From Cercis canadensis (lineage: Eukaryota > Streptophyta > Magnoliopsida > Fabales > Fabaceae), in contig QAOA01007883.1 in the NCBI GenBank assembly GCA_003255065.1, positions 186,001 through 250,000 on the forward strand: a DNA stretch of 64,000 nucleotides. The letters run 5' to 3'. This document shows, piece by piece, positions 12,201 through 24,716 of this stretch. The translations under genes were made by a program, and so were the position numbers. The stretch's first letter is position 1. Each line of letters begins with the position of its first letter. The notes under the pieces are model-generated. The model searched no databases and was not told the origin of the DNA. It saw only the letters and a program-made list of their open reading frames with translations.

Positions 12201-13854
12201 GAATGAGATTGAAGTGGGCGCATCATTGGAGGTTGCTGAGGAAACTGGTTCTGCATTTGAACAGGATGTTGAGACGGGGGTTGAGGTCCACCTTGAGGAT
12301 GCATAAGCACAGGATGTTGAGGGGCTCCCAGCTGCATATTCTGGTGAGGTTGAGGTTGAGGGTAAGAGTGATGACCTGTAACAGCGTTGGCTGATGTATG
12401 TTGTACTTGTAGCTGGATGTTATGAGTCAAAGGCTGGTTGGGCTGATGCGGATGAATCTGGGGCTGGTTGGGCTGGTGAGGATGGATCTGGGGCTGGGAA
12501 AGATGTTGAGCCGAAGCATGAGGCTGCAACTGTTGATGAACTTGAGGTTGAGAAACAGGGTAACTCTGAACTGGTTGTTGAACTTGGGGCTGTGAATGTA
12601 TAATCTGAGGATGAGGCTGCTGATAATGAGGCGTTATATGTTGTTGGGGTTGAGGCTGGACAGGTTGAGGTTGAGCTTGGGGATACAGATAAGGCTGCGG
12701 TTGAGGTTGAGACTGAGGGGTGGCTTGGCCATGGCCTGGTGGATGAGTCACTGACTGAATCTGACTGTGTGGCTGTACAGCAGGTTGAAGCGACTGTTGT
12801 TGATTAACTTGCATCTGGTTCTGAGATTGCAGGGCCACAGGGGCCTGAACATGTGAAATTGGCTGGGAAGGTCCCTGGGGCTGCGCATGCTGCTGATATT
12901 GTGGAACCCCAGGTTGTTGATAGGGGTAGTATTGCTGATACTGCTGTTGATATGGGTCATATCCTTGGTATTGCTGGTAGTATTGTTGATATTGCTGCTG
13001 TTGATACCATTGCTCTGCAGTTGGCTGCACAGCAGCCTGAACTAAAGGTTGAGTTTGAGAAGGGTTGCCCAGCTGATTGGCATCCTGCCCAGGCGTAGTG
13101 GTTACAGCAACAGTTTGAGAAGTCGGAGCTTGAGAAGCCGTTGCTCCAACTTGATTGGCAGACTGACTCTGATCAGTAGTAGCAGTAGCACTGCTGGCTG
13201 AAACATCTTGGGTAGCCTCTGCTTGTTGCACCTGAGTTTGCACACCCTGTCAACCAAGAAGAAGCATAAGAAGCAGCCTGGCAAAAATAGATAAATAACG
13301 AGCTTATAAATTCTATTGTAAAGGGGGAAACAGATGGAACTCACAGGACAATTTTGTGCATGTTCTTGTACTTGACGATGCACTATTTGGATCCCACACC
13401 TGTTGCAAACAACAGGAGAATTCCCGAAAGCACATGCAGAACAATGAGAGATACACTCAGACAAAGATCCTTGCCATGTGCATCCACTCCTATGATATAG
13501 ACAATGAACTGATATTTTTCCAATAGTTTCAGCAAGTGTCTTATTTGACTCTGTAAGAGGCTGCAATTGAGTATTATACAAATGCATAAGTCTTGGAGAA
13601 AGCTTATATCACTCAGAAAAGTATTTTTGAATGGGAAGGAAAACAACCTTGGAATCAGCCTCAGTAACCAAGTAACCATCATATGGGCAAGCCCTTGTAG
13701 TGCTCACTACATACGTCAAGCATGGTTTACAGTATAAATGAGTACATTGTGACTGCAATGCTTCATTTGGATAGACAAGCAGACGACAAACAGGACAGAA
13801 GTATTCTCCAGCTAAAGATTGAATGTTCACTATGCACTCGTTATCAAATCCCAT
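9223..13854 (-). CDS. RING and TRAF-type zinc-finger protein with long Q/P-rich region
   Basis: Five exons: 13854-13648, 13560-13345, 13246-9815, 9602-9418 and 9304-9223, giving 1373 residues. The phases join cleanly and every intron is GT-AG. Residues about 20-58 form a C3HC4 RING (CPVC, CTHLYCKPC, CPYD). Residues about 86-140 are a TRAF-type zinc finger (CLYHRSGC, CSACAFG, CNRCGIQI, HAQNC). Exon 3 (1144 codons) is disordered and very rich in Q, P and H, then G and S. Exon 4 carries a C2H2-like finger (CRICKVDC...H...H) followed by a basic stretch. The frame has a stop just past exon 4, but a GTGAGT donor lies inside that codon context and the last exon adds 27 residues ending FEGRGIKH, as I remember from homologues. 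The RING suggests an E3 ubiquitin ligase; its substrate is unknown. The start at 13854 immediately precedes the RING. The sequence GTCAACATG follows an AG acceptor at 13861, suggesting a 5' UTR intron. Confidence 0.88.
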
Positions 13855-14357
13855 GTTGACCTATTAAAAAGGCCTCAGCTCCAGAGCATGCATAAAACCT
13901 GAACACATGAAGAGAAGTTAACATATGGTCTATTAATTCCTGCAACATGTACATACAAATACCGGTGGACTGGCTCTTCAAAGAAGGAAAAAGAGAACAA
14001 TCGGTAATTCAATTTCCCACACCATGAATTGACAACCTCCCGTTTCTTCGATTATCACAGTAATGACTTGATCGAGCACATAACACCGTGCCAGTTAGAA
14101 AAGGGTACAAAGAAGTCTAGAACAAAAACCAATATCCCAGAAATAGAAAATGGGCAACTTGACACTCGAATGAAGATGAGAAAGCAAAAAATCAGAAATG
14201 ACTGAAAGTTGGTAGAAAGCATCGCGTGCCGAGAAAACAGAAACCAGACTACCACACCGACAGAATGCAAAGAAAACCAAAATGTGGATTTTAGGTCCAA
14301 GCGACCATGAAATAAATAACATCACGGTGAACCAAAGAGAACACCAACCAACAAAAT

Positions 14358-14367
14358 AAAAAAAAAN

Positions 14368-14406
<39 letters not shown>
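14358..14406. repeat. Poly-A run with an embedded N
   Basis: About 48 A residues are interrupted by a single N at 14367. It is either a true homopolymer with an unresolved base or a point where two reads or contigs were joined. The true length cannot be trusted. Confidence 0.9.
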
Positions 14407-14408
<2 letters not shown>

Positions 14409-15883
14409 TCTTGAAGCTTTATAAAACATCCTTTACCTAAATATTTCCGACACAGCGTCCGATTTGATTCGACGACCTAAAACCCAATCCAAGTATAACC
14501 TGCTAAAAACAGAAAATCTAGAGTTGTCGGAGATCGAATGGCGATGGAACTATAAAACCAAAGCAGTATAAGAATACCAGTTACTTGAAGATTCAAGGGC
14601 TGTTAGTAACAGCAAAGATTAAGTTTTCAGAGAGAGGGAGGTGTGACTGTGTGAGCGATACGAAGCACAAAGCTGTGACGCGTTATATAGGAGTGACAAG
14701 CGTTACTAGAGTCATAACTCACAAAGATGGCTATAGCAACCTCTAGGACTCCGCCACAGAAGAAACGACGGCGTTGCCGGTTTCGCCCTAGCTATTAGAT
14801 TTTTTTCCTTCATTTTCTCTTATCTTTTCTTCTTATCATAATCTTACATTTCATGATTTTGCTAATATGCTCAAAAGAAAGAAAGAAAGAAAGAAAAAAC
14901 CTACAAATTTAGAAATGAATTAAGGAGACCCTTTTTTTGTCCATGGACTATTGAAGTTATTTCCAAACATTTAAATTTATAGTTGACATAAACAAATTGT
15001 GTTTCAATATATGATTCTTTATTTTTGTATGTGATTCATTATTTCGACTCACTCTATGAAACATTTTTACACTATTTGTAATGATGTTTTAAATTATTGT
15101 TTGCATTTATAGTGACAATTGTAATATTGTTATTGTGACAAATATCATAATCACTCGCCACAATAAATTGGTATGGACCGTTTCCTTTAATGTCTTTTTA
15201 ACTTACCACAACTATATTGCAACAATTATTATAGATGTATCACGACAATTTACAACTCCAAATCACTAAAGTTTAGAGCTGCATTTTTTAATTAAGAATA
15301 TGAAATAATTTAGATTTGAATCTAAAACTTTAATTTATTAAAAAAAAATTAGATTAATTATGTTTTATGTGCTTGAATTTTATATTTGGTTATATAATTA
15401 ATAAATAATCTTTCAATCTTATGATAATAATTTAAAATGAGTAATAGTTTAAAGTTTAAACAATTTGATTGTCAAAGCTCCAATGCTATATTGAAAAACT
15501 AATAGTCCTCAACTTAAAAAAAAAAAAATACAATAATAATCTTAAGATTTAAATTGTTTGGAAAAGGTCTACCAATAATACCATGTTAATAAGCAATACA
15601 TCATCAAGGTTTTGTTAGATTAATTGTCTTTTTAACCTTTAGTGGATAAACTGTCTCGGTGCATGTTTTGTTGAGGGGTGCCAGTGCCACTTGTTGCGCT
15701 AATGAAATGAATACAAGCCGTGGGTTAAACATCATTTGAGGCAGATTTTGAGTAATTCAAATTTCATCCCCTTAAGTTTTAGCAAATAAAATTTGGCACG
15801 GCCCTTTCTTAATTTTGGGACTTGTGTAGGTTTTGGCAGTATACTCTATTGATGGCACGCGCTCCCTTCCTTTCTCAATTTTA

Positions 15884-16022
15884 GGACGTTGAATGCTGCC
15901 ATGCTCCTTTTCTGAATTGCTTCCAAAATCGACTATGCTTGGCACAAAGAAGGATGTTGAATCGCTGCCATGTTCCCTTTCTTAATTGCTGCCAAAACCG
16001 ACTATGCTTGGCACAAATAAAG
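15884..16022. repeat. Two-unit tandem repeat, unit about 69 bp
   Basis: Units 15884-15952 and 15953-16022 both run 'ga-gttgaat...gctgccatg', 'ttgct-ccaaaa-cgactatg', 'cttggcacaaa'. About nine differences separate the units. Parts of the motif also appear just outside (GGCACG near 15795 and 15853; 'ccaaaaccgagaaggatg' near 16037), so the array was probably once longer. Confidence 0.8.
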
Positions 16023-17171
16023 GCATTCAAACACTACCAAAACCGAGAAGGATGTTTCTGGCTATGGTCGAGTCTATAACCAGGTCTTCAAAGAAGGCAT
16101 TGTCCCGTGCCTATCAGTGCTATTATTATTATTTTTTATTCTTTTTGCACTTGTTAGTGTCAAAGTAAGAATATCCTAATCATAGGTGACACAACTAACT
16201 CCTAATTTTGATATCATTGTAAAAACTTTAAAAAATAATAAAACACTTAACTAGCTGATGAATTTTGAGTTTCACCGGATCAAAATTATTTTATTTTAAA
16301 TCTTTTTTAATTACATAACTTTGATATAGTTAAACTTAAAAATTGTCAACTATTTGGATATGCACTTGGTGACTTAGCCTTTCAATATATTTATAACAAA
16401 ACCAAAAATTAGAGGTTAGCTTTGCCACCTATGATTGATTATACTAAATTGTGCCTACAATAAATAATGTTATATTTGTAAAGAACTGAACATAACTCAC
16501 TAACATCTTATCAAAAAAATTTAAGAAATTAATTTATTAATTCTTATTTCAGAAGAAAAGTTGCTTAAGAAAAGATAACTACTTTGTGATGGCAGTATTT
16601 TTAAAAAAAAAAAAAAATTATTTAGGTTATAGTATTACATAAAAGACACGTAAATGGGTTCTACCATATATATTAGTATAGATAGATGACAACAAATGCA
16701 TAATTATTCTGAAAAAAAACTTTTACCCACAAATTTTTAAAGAAAGAAAATTTATATAAAAACTAAAATAGAATACTCATGTGTAATTTACATGATACGT
16801 GACTATTTTATTTTATTTAAGAAAGTTTGAAAGACTAATGGCCTATAGTTAAGTGGTATTAAAGTTGTTCTCAAGATTTATGGATTTCATGTTCGAACGT
16901 AGAGTCACAGCTAAAGTACCCAAAAAAAAACATGGAAGAATTTTAAAAAAATAATTGTATTTAGCTATCATGTACTAGTTATATGTGATTATTTTGTTTA
17001 TGATTATAGTTATCATGTATAAATTACATGTGCTTATTCTATTTTCCTATTAAAAGTTTGTTTTGCTTAGAGGAAGTTTGGCTAAGAATTTTTTTAGAAT
17101 AAACCTATATTTATTTTATCATGTATATATACTAATATATATCTTATAGTGTCTTCAAATGACCTAAATAA

Positions 17172-17228
17172 GAAAAAAAAAAAAAAAAAAAACAAAAAAA
17201 AAACAAAAAAAAAAAAAAAAAAAAAAAA
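17172..17228. repeat. A-rich homopolymer block
   Basis: Nearly uninterrupted A with three C residues. It generates an artificial poly-Phe frame on the minus strand and is otherwise featureless. Confidence 0.9.
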
Positions 17229-18161
17229 CCACTACGAAAGGGATAGGTAGAGTGCTCTCTTGGATATATGCCCAATTAGACAAAACTAACTCTAGCCTCA
17301 TATGTTGCACGTGCGGAAAATAGAAAAAGCTGACTGTGAAGAAAGAGAAAAAAAAAATAGAAAAAGCAGGAGATGTCAGCTGCCTATGAAGATAAAGAAA
17401 AAAAAACAAGAGAGATGAGGGAAGGAGTATTATTCCCTTTGATAACTACACTCTTAAGAAAGGGCTCTTAATTAATTGTATATAGGGATATACATGCATA
17501 TTTTCTAATAACCGAAAATACCATAAGATTCAATTACCCACAAAAACTCAACCACACTTGACCAATAAAAATTATGACATGTGACAGTGTCAATTGTTGC
17601 ATTTCAGCAACAAGTGGCACCAAGTTCATTCCCTTTGTTGAGTCCTAAAACTATGATTTTAGAAAAAGCAAGAAGAGAGGAACTTTCCCCACAACCATAG
17701 TTTGAGGTTCCGAAACTTAACTAAGCATGATGCTATTAATCAGTAACTTGAATTACAAAAGCCGAATAAAGTATCGTTACGAGGTTGACATACCAGCAAC
17801 AACCAGGAAAAGTTTCGCGAACTTTGTTAGAGCATTTAATTGTCGAAAGGAATCAATTTCTTTCACATTAATTACGTAACTATATTTGTTGATGCATAGT
17901 TACATCTTACAAACGGGAGCTTGATCTCTACATTTCTGTGTGTATATCAAGGTACAGTTGGAGCTTTTGCTGTACATATTCTCTAAGTACAGGCAGATTT
18001 TCGAACCAATGGCACCAAGCGCGATGAAGCAGGGAGACGGGCTAATCTTTCATATGGATTTCCAGTAGTTCCACCGAAAAAAGAAATGAAATATCCAAGA
18101 GATTCAAAACCCGAGGAAAACTTTCCTCAATGAAAGCAGAGCCAAACATCAAAATACGAGG

Positions 18162-21100
18162 TTAGCTCCTGAGGAACTCCCAAGGCCCTGATCCTGTTCC
18201 AATCCTGCATCAGCCATAGCACATTTTCTATAATTTTCTGACTGATGCCTTTTTCAAAACTGGTTAGCTTGAATTCATCAAAATTAAAAAATAAATAAAT
18301 AAAAATTACGAGTGTCAAATCAATTCAGTGGAAGATTTGGATTATACCGAGCCTTTAAACCAAATCACAAAAAGAGGTAAGAGAAGAAAGAAAAAGATGA
18401 TGGAAAAAAAAATCCCGTAGAGTTAACTACCTTAAGAAGCCAGCAAATGCTCTAAGACTCATATATATGGCCAAAGCAACCCAAATTCCAATGAAACCAC
18501 CAGCAGAGGATAGAATAAGTAGACAAATGATGCTGACAATTGCCACCAGAACCTGAGAATGAAGAAGATCAAGTTTATTATGAAGCTCTCCTGTTGAGAT
18601 TGTTCAAAGATGGAACAGAATACCCACCATGGAGAAGGCTGAATAAGCAAAATCAGATGCTCCAAAGTTGACACCATCAAATACAAATGCCAAAGAATTG
18701 ATGGGTTGAGTGGCTGCAACAAACTGATACAAATTCATAGGAATAATTAATAAGGTCCACTGTTTTTTGGGATTGAAAAAGACAGAATGCCAATATTGTT
18801 TCCAATTTGAACATAAAGGAAGTACCGGAATTCCAATACTAATTAGGTGGAGGACATTGACATCTCTTGTAAATAATTTTGCTCCAAAATGCAGCCCTGT
18901 TCCAAGAAAGAGTGCAAGCACCAATCCCAGAACCAATCCCATCTGCAGTACAATTGTTTGTTACACATACAAGTTACAACTTAAAGATTGGGAAAGTTTA
19001 AGATCGTAAATGACCTGCAATACTCGGGAAGCAGTTGTTGTGGCCTTGTCGTAGTCCTTGTTTGCAAATGCACCTGCAAGAATCGCCTGAAGTAAAAATG
19101 TTATATGGAGGTTGTGAAAATGTATATGTAAATAGAGATAGAAAGTGGCATTATGAAGATCTTCCTACAACAACTATAATATTCATTTGATTTCTGAGAG
19201 TACTCTTGATTTACCAAACAAAGTAATCATATCTAACCTGCCCAGCAACAGCGAGACCATCAGCAAGAAGAGATGTTGCCAACCAAACCTGCAGGCACAC
19301 TTGAAATGCAGCCATGGATGTTGATCCCTGGCGTGCAGATAATGACGCAGCAAGAGTCACACAGAACGTTACAGCAATGACTCTCATTAATAATAAGAAG
19401 CCTGAATTACAACCAAAAAACAGAGAAGGACTTATTTGGTGTCAATGCTAATGTCTAGTTAACTTGGATCCCTGGCCAAAATTTAATAGAAGTATCAAAT
19501 TGAAAGCAAGAGGGGAAAAGTAAAGTTAGGCAAAATATCTTTATGGAACACTTAGATGTGCCAAAATCAATATATGGTGTCCTTCATGGCGTGTTGTTGC
19601 AATTTAATTAGTGTACCTCCAGATCAAAAATCTAAATTTAAGTTGCTTGAAACTACTAATTTTGTCCTGTAATTTGGAATAATTTTATAATATCCTCAAG
19701 TAACAAATATGTGTTCAGTCTACACTTTTTAAAGAAAAGCTTGACATTAAACCCTTACCATTTTTAAGAAATCGGTCAAATTGCAGATGTTTGATGCTTG
19801 GAGGTATAAGATCAACTTGTTCCATCAACCTCCAAAGGAGTATAACTGAAATCAGGTACCTATATTTACAGTAAATATGAGATGACTGAGGCAAAAAGTA
19901 AAATAAAGTAAGAGATGACTGGCAAGACAGTGTATCATAAAGAAGTTGGCAGAGTCATCCATAGTTAAAGTGAGTATAAAATCACTGCATTTTAATTTGC
20001 AATTAAATAAACGTACGCACTGAGATATAACATGAGCAATGGCTGCACCACTGACACCGAGACGGAATACAAACATGAATAGAGGATCTAGTGCTATGTT
20101 TGTTACATCTCCTGCCACTAGATTATGATTATTACATCAGAGAAAGAATAATTAGAATGAGATGATGGCAGGATATTGTAACACTGGATTTATAACTATT
20201 TTAAGTGCGTTAAGGCTAACCTGTGGCATATAAAGGAGTTCTAGTGTCTTTGAATCCTCGGAAGACTCCTTGCATGGCTAATGAGAGAAGAACTGCAGGA
20301 GCACCAAGCGACCTCAATGTCAGGTACTGCTGTGCAGGGTTTAGCATAGGGGAGTCCTGTATAAATATTCTGTATTTGTTTAACTATAATTCCATATGCT
20401 GTTACAGCGACCAATCACTGAGGAACAAGGTATGACATACACAAGTGCTAACAGTAACTTAAATATTTCTGCCACAAGTACTTACGGAAGTTACTCCCAT
20501 GAAGTTCAATAAAGGTTTTGCTGCAGATATGAGGAATACTGTCTGGATGAGACCAAGGATGCCACCAATAACTAGAGCTGATGAAGCCGAAGGGATATGT
20601 CTTCTCTTATGCTTAACTTTCACTATATTGAGGCTGCCACCAACCAAATCTGAGCTCTCAATATTTCCACTTCCACCTGTGTCTGACCAAGAAAATGGAA
20701 ATTTATATTGCTTGTTCTATGAAGCAATGAAAATTTACTCCAAAGAAGAATGGGAGAATGGTACCTTTTATTGGTATGAACTCTTTGGTTTCACCATTCA
20801 TGGTTGACCCTGCTTCCAAGTATTCACTCTCCTCTACCTGAGGGCTCACTGCACCAATAGTATCTTCCTCAGCCACAAAAGAGGTTGTGACACTGACAAG
20901 TGGGAAAATAGCGATCCTTGACACTTGATTAAACAGGGCTATAGAAACTCCCACAGCAGCAAGCTCCACTGGACCTACATGGACGAATAATATTCAATAA
21001 TAGACGCATTAGAAGAGAACTCAACTGCATCAAGGCTAACTTTGATACTGGAAGCTGTTTCACTCAGCAACTTGAATCGACAACTCTGTGCTAAGCTCAA

Positions 21101-21563
21101 GTTAATTAATAAACGAATGGCAGAAAATACCTATTTGGCCAATAAATGCTGTATCAATCAGTGAAGCAATAGGGTCGGCTGTTAAAGCCAGTGCTGCAGG
21201 CAAGGCAATTGACAATATTTCCCGACCAAGATTGTCCGACCTAAAAACCATTCTACAGTAAGAACAAAATTAAGGATTAAATCAGGCATATCCAGAAAAG
21301 AGAAGAACATCAAAACACCTGTTCTAAATAAAAATAAGTTGTTTTAGCAAAATAAAATAAAACTCAAATCAATCAGATTAAAACCTCAGTCATATAGATG
21401 AAAATTCTTAGAGAAAAAGCCACGTTTTAAGCAAACAAAAGGATCTTTTAAACAAGATATATTTCAGAAATGCTATTATGTCATACCTGGCATCCTTAAA
21501 TAAAGTGCAAATTGGTATTCTCCTCCCATCTCCTGATGAATATAGGCTATCTTTCTCAGCCAT
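18162..21563 (-). CDS. MATE efflux transporter, DTX42/FRD3 citrate-type
   Basis: Thirteen exons: 21563-21487, 21240-21131, 20974-20765, 20682-20486, 20356-20221, 20117-20021, 19859-19759, 19401-19238, 19086-19015, 18942-18826, 18723-18628, 18552-18431 and 18204-18162. All are GT-AG with consistent phase, giving 513 residues. Blocks typical of plant DTX42-like MATE proteins are present: EILSIALPAALALTADPIAS, GPVELAAVGVSIALFNQVS, a long polar loop (about residues 95-150), PSASSALVIGG, QGVFRGFKDTRTPLYAT, DVTNIALDPLF, RVIAVTFCVTL, LLADGLAVAGQAILA, GTGLHFGAKLFT, TQPINSLAFVFDGVNFGASDF, ending GTGSGPWEFLRS. The family exports organic acids, typically citrate, across the plasma membrane in aluminium tolerance or iron movement. 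Membership is clear; the substrate is inferred. The long second cytosolic loop matches the citrate-transporter subclass. The frame is complete with no lesion. A leader intron may exist upstream of 21563. Confidence 0.92.
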
Positions 21564-23238
21564 CTCGAACAAGCCAAATTCACTGTGTTGTTCTTATAGC
21601 AATTGAGTAATTACTAATTACTTGAAGCTGAGTTATAGGGCCAGGCCACTGATGCCAAACAGCAAAGAGAAAACAAGCTCAAATTCCTGCCAATGCATCA
21701 ATCATTTTATTGACGCTGATTGCTTGAATGCTAAAATGTCTTCAGTGGCCTAAAAATTATTCTCCATATGTATTTGGTTAAATACACGCCAGCAAATCAG
21801 AAGCACCATCGAATATTTATCAAGGAATACTAATAACCGGTGACAAAAAGTTAAAAAAGCAGGTGCATTAATTCGATTGTGCTCATATAGAATCTATCTC
21901 AAAAGAAAAGAAAACAAGTACCTCTCTCACTTTCACCAGAAAGTTCAAAGGAAACTTCCCTTGATAATAGCTTTTAACTCGAGACTTGTCCCACCACCTC
22001 TTGAAAGTTCAACAGAGAATAAGAACTTAATATCAACCTCAGTAGAAGAGTATCGCTGAAGAAAATTTGGACATTTCAGTTAAGAAGCCTCAGCATCCAT
22101 CAGAAGAGACCCACCTAATTTGAAAACACATAGCCCTAGATAAAGAAACTGCCTTTTTAGTCTCACCAAAAGGTAAAGCACAACTTGGGGTATTTATGCA
22201 AAAATGCCAATCTATCTAATTTGCTATAAAACGAAAAGAAAAGTCCGGAACTGAAATACTATTGTTGGAGATTTTCAGCTTTGAAATCCAGATGCCTATT
22301 AAATTCAAGCTTGATTGTACGTTCCAGCAATTTAACCCAGACAAGCATCAAAAGCAATGGCCTTTAACTCCAAGTCCAAGTGAAAAGCAAGTCCCTTTGA
22401 CATGTTCCATTTTAGCAAAAGAAGCAAAACTGCAAAACCAAAGAACATGGCCGTCCCATCACAAAGAATGAAGAAATGCGTGGGAGGTAGGACTTGAAAC
22501 GTTTGAGATTCGAAGGGTGGCGTGATTTTTTCAGGCGAAAAAGCAGGCCAAGTGTGTCATAACTCATAAATATCATGGGGGCCCTTTTACCGTGAAATTG
22601 AAAGATGCTTCATTAGGAGTTGTTTTCCACTAAAATTGCCAATAAATGTAGGAGATGAACATGTGGCGGTACGAGATTCAACACAAAACCACTTATTTGC
22701 ATCAAAAGCTTCAACAGTGGCACTGCATGCATACCAGTTATTGGCCAAGTGTAGGGACGCATGATGCCGAAGCTTCAAGGTAACAGCGCCAAAAGAAAAT
22801 CACCATCCGCGGAAAAAAACAAAAAGAAAAAGAAAAAGAAAAAGGAGAAAGACTACATAATCAATACGTTGAACTTATACGTACCTGACTGTTGGAGAGA
22901 TTTATGAGCACATTACAATAATCCATTGTCTTTTCATAATTTTTTTTATATACTTGATTAAACCATTAAACCAAAGCTATTATTATGATTGCGTTACGTA
23001 TTAATTCTTCTTATATTATTGAATTATGTCTCCTCATGTTCTCCTTAGTCCTTACAACATGAAATTAGTATAATTAAAAGAAAATGACCTTCCGTACCTA
23101 TATATGCTTACATGAATATTGTAAAATTTAAATACAAGAATCCATGTACCAACAAAAAAATTACTCTGCTTAGAGAGTGATTAGCCAAAAAAAAAAAAGT
23201 TATTTAAAGAGTTACTTACTAGTTTTTTGTTTCCCTTG

Positions 23239-23312
23239 TGTCTTAAATTAACTTTCAACACTACTTTACAAAAAGTGTCTTAAATTAACTTTCAACACTA
23301 CTTTACAAAAAG
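23239..23312. repeat. Perfect 37-bp tandem duplication
   Basis: The unit beginning 'tgtcttaaattaactttc' and ending 'tttacaaaaag' occurs at 23239-23275 and again, head to tail, at 23276-23312 without a mismatch. This is a recent local duplication or replication slip. Confidence 0.93.
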
Positions 23313-24624
23313 TAATACTAATAAGTGAACCGCTAAGTTTTTTGGTTCGTTGATGTTGAGAACCCAAAGAAAGATAGGAATATGCATAGGCTTTCAAATT
23401 AATAATTGAAGCTGCATTTATCTTTCCTTTTCAAATAAAGCTTTCTAGGATGAAATCATGGAGTATTAATAAAAACTAAAACGTTAGTTGTAAAAAGAAG
23501 AAAAAGGTATTTAATTTCCTTGTCAAAATCCTGTACAAACACCGAGTAATTAATGCATGCCTTTTAAATTTTCTTTAACTGCTCTTTCTTGCTGATTGAG
23601 GAAAACTAATACATAGATAGTGCAGATGATAATATACTATTATATATCGAATTGATAATCAACATGGTGACAGTAATGATAGTAATGGGGGTGGTGAATA
23701 TTCCACTAACCCAACTTGGACGCAATATGCCAATATGTGTGGATATTGGATTTAGAATATATACAATCATAAAAGCTGAGTAATATCCATCCATGTGCTG
23801 GATCCCAGCATCCACTTACGATATTCACAAAGTAATTGTTGCATCATGTTTTCTTTCATGTAGCACCATGCATTAAGGAAATATTGTATTATCAAGTGAC
23901 AAACTTTATATTATTTAGATGCCGTTTGGTCTGTAAATAATAAATATGCAAGGTAAATCAGCAGTCATGTTCTGTATACCGCTTAAGAATTTAAATTCTT
24001 CACGTTTTTGTGCATCTCATGTCATCATGCTCTATCAAATCTCTTGAATGAGTTCTATGTTGATACCAAAATTTGCAATTTTGTCTGCTAAATAAGAGCT
24101 TGTGGAAAACATGGGATACTAAGTTTTGATAAAAATAACTAACTTCGAATCAAAATTAAAAAAAAAAAAATTTAAACAATGTTTCAAGTTTGAATCTCAT
24201 GCTCCTTGTCAAGTAAAAATTTAAATCTATTTATTTAATAATAAAAAATATTAAAATTCATATTGATAAAAATGAATAAATTTTTGTAATTAATTTTTTG
24301 TATGGAAATTAAACTCGAATTGTTTAGGAATTTTCATTTAAATTGATTAAAAGTAAAATTTTCACATATCTTTTCTCTTTTTAGTATTTTAGTTACAACT
24401 TTGAATTTGAATATAAAATTTACAAGTCTTAAAAAAATTTCAATATCACTAGATTACATGTCATTTTGATCACATACTTTTTTTGGGTCGGGTACTTTTT
24501 TGTATTCAATATTTAAATTTTGCTACTTTTTTCCTATTTTTGTGTTAAACATTTTTTCAGTAACTATCCACTATGGCACGTGGGTCTCGTAGATGGGCCT
24601 AAGGCTTGTGTTAAACATTCATCC

Positions 24625-24716
24625 GCGGAACAGTGGTACTGGTTGCAGTGTTATTATAGGAAGCATTTCTGCGGAACAGTGGTACCGGTTGCAGTGTTAT
24701 TATAGGAAGCATTTCT
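24625..24716. repeat. 46-bp tandem duplication with one mismatch
   Basis: The unit beginning 'gcggaacagtggtac' and ending 'aggaagcatttct' lies at 24625-24670 and again at 24671-24716. The copies differ at one base (tactgg against taccgg). It is G/C-richer than its surroundings and ends about 100 bp before the mobile element at 24823. Confidence 0.93.

Larger units (their letters stand above)
13855..18161. other. Intergenic region of about 4.3 kb
   Basis: The left part (13861 to about 14650) is probably the 5' UTR, a leader intron and the promoter of the zinc-finger gene. An A-run containing an N lies at 14358-14406. From 14800 to 18100 the sequence is strongly A/T-rich with no credible gene. 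It contains a GAAA microsatellite near 14876-14896, the tandem repeat at 15884-16022 and the A-rich block at 17172-17228. The right end holds the 3' UTR of the MATE gene. Confidence 0.6.

Noticed and set aside
12146..12603. Plus-strand frames opposite the Q/P-rich exon
   Set aside because: Antisense shadows of CAA/CAG-rich coding sequence, giving L/R/G-biased nonsense.
14358..14406. Poly-A tract as the tail of a retrotransposed gene or LINE
   Set aside because: No coding remnant or target duplication is visible next to it, and it contains an N.
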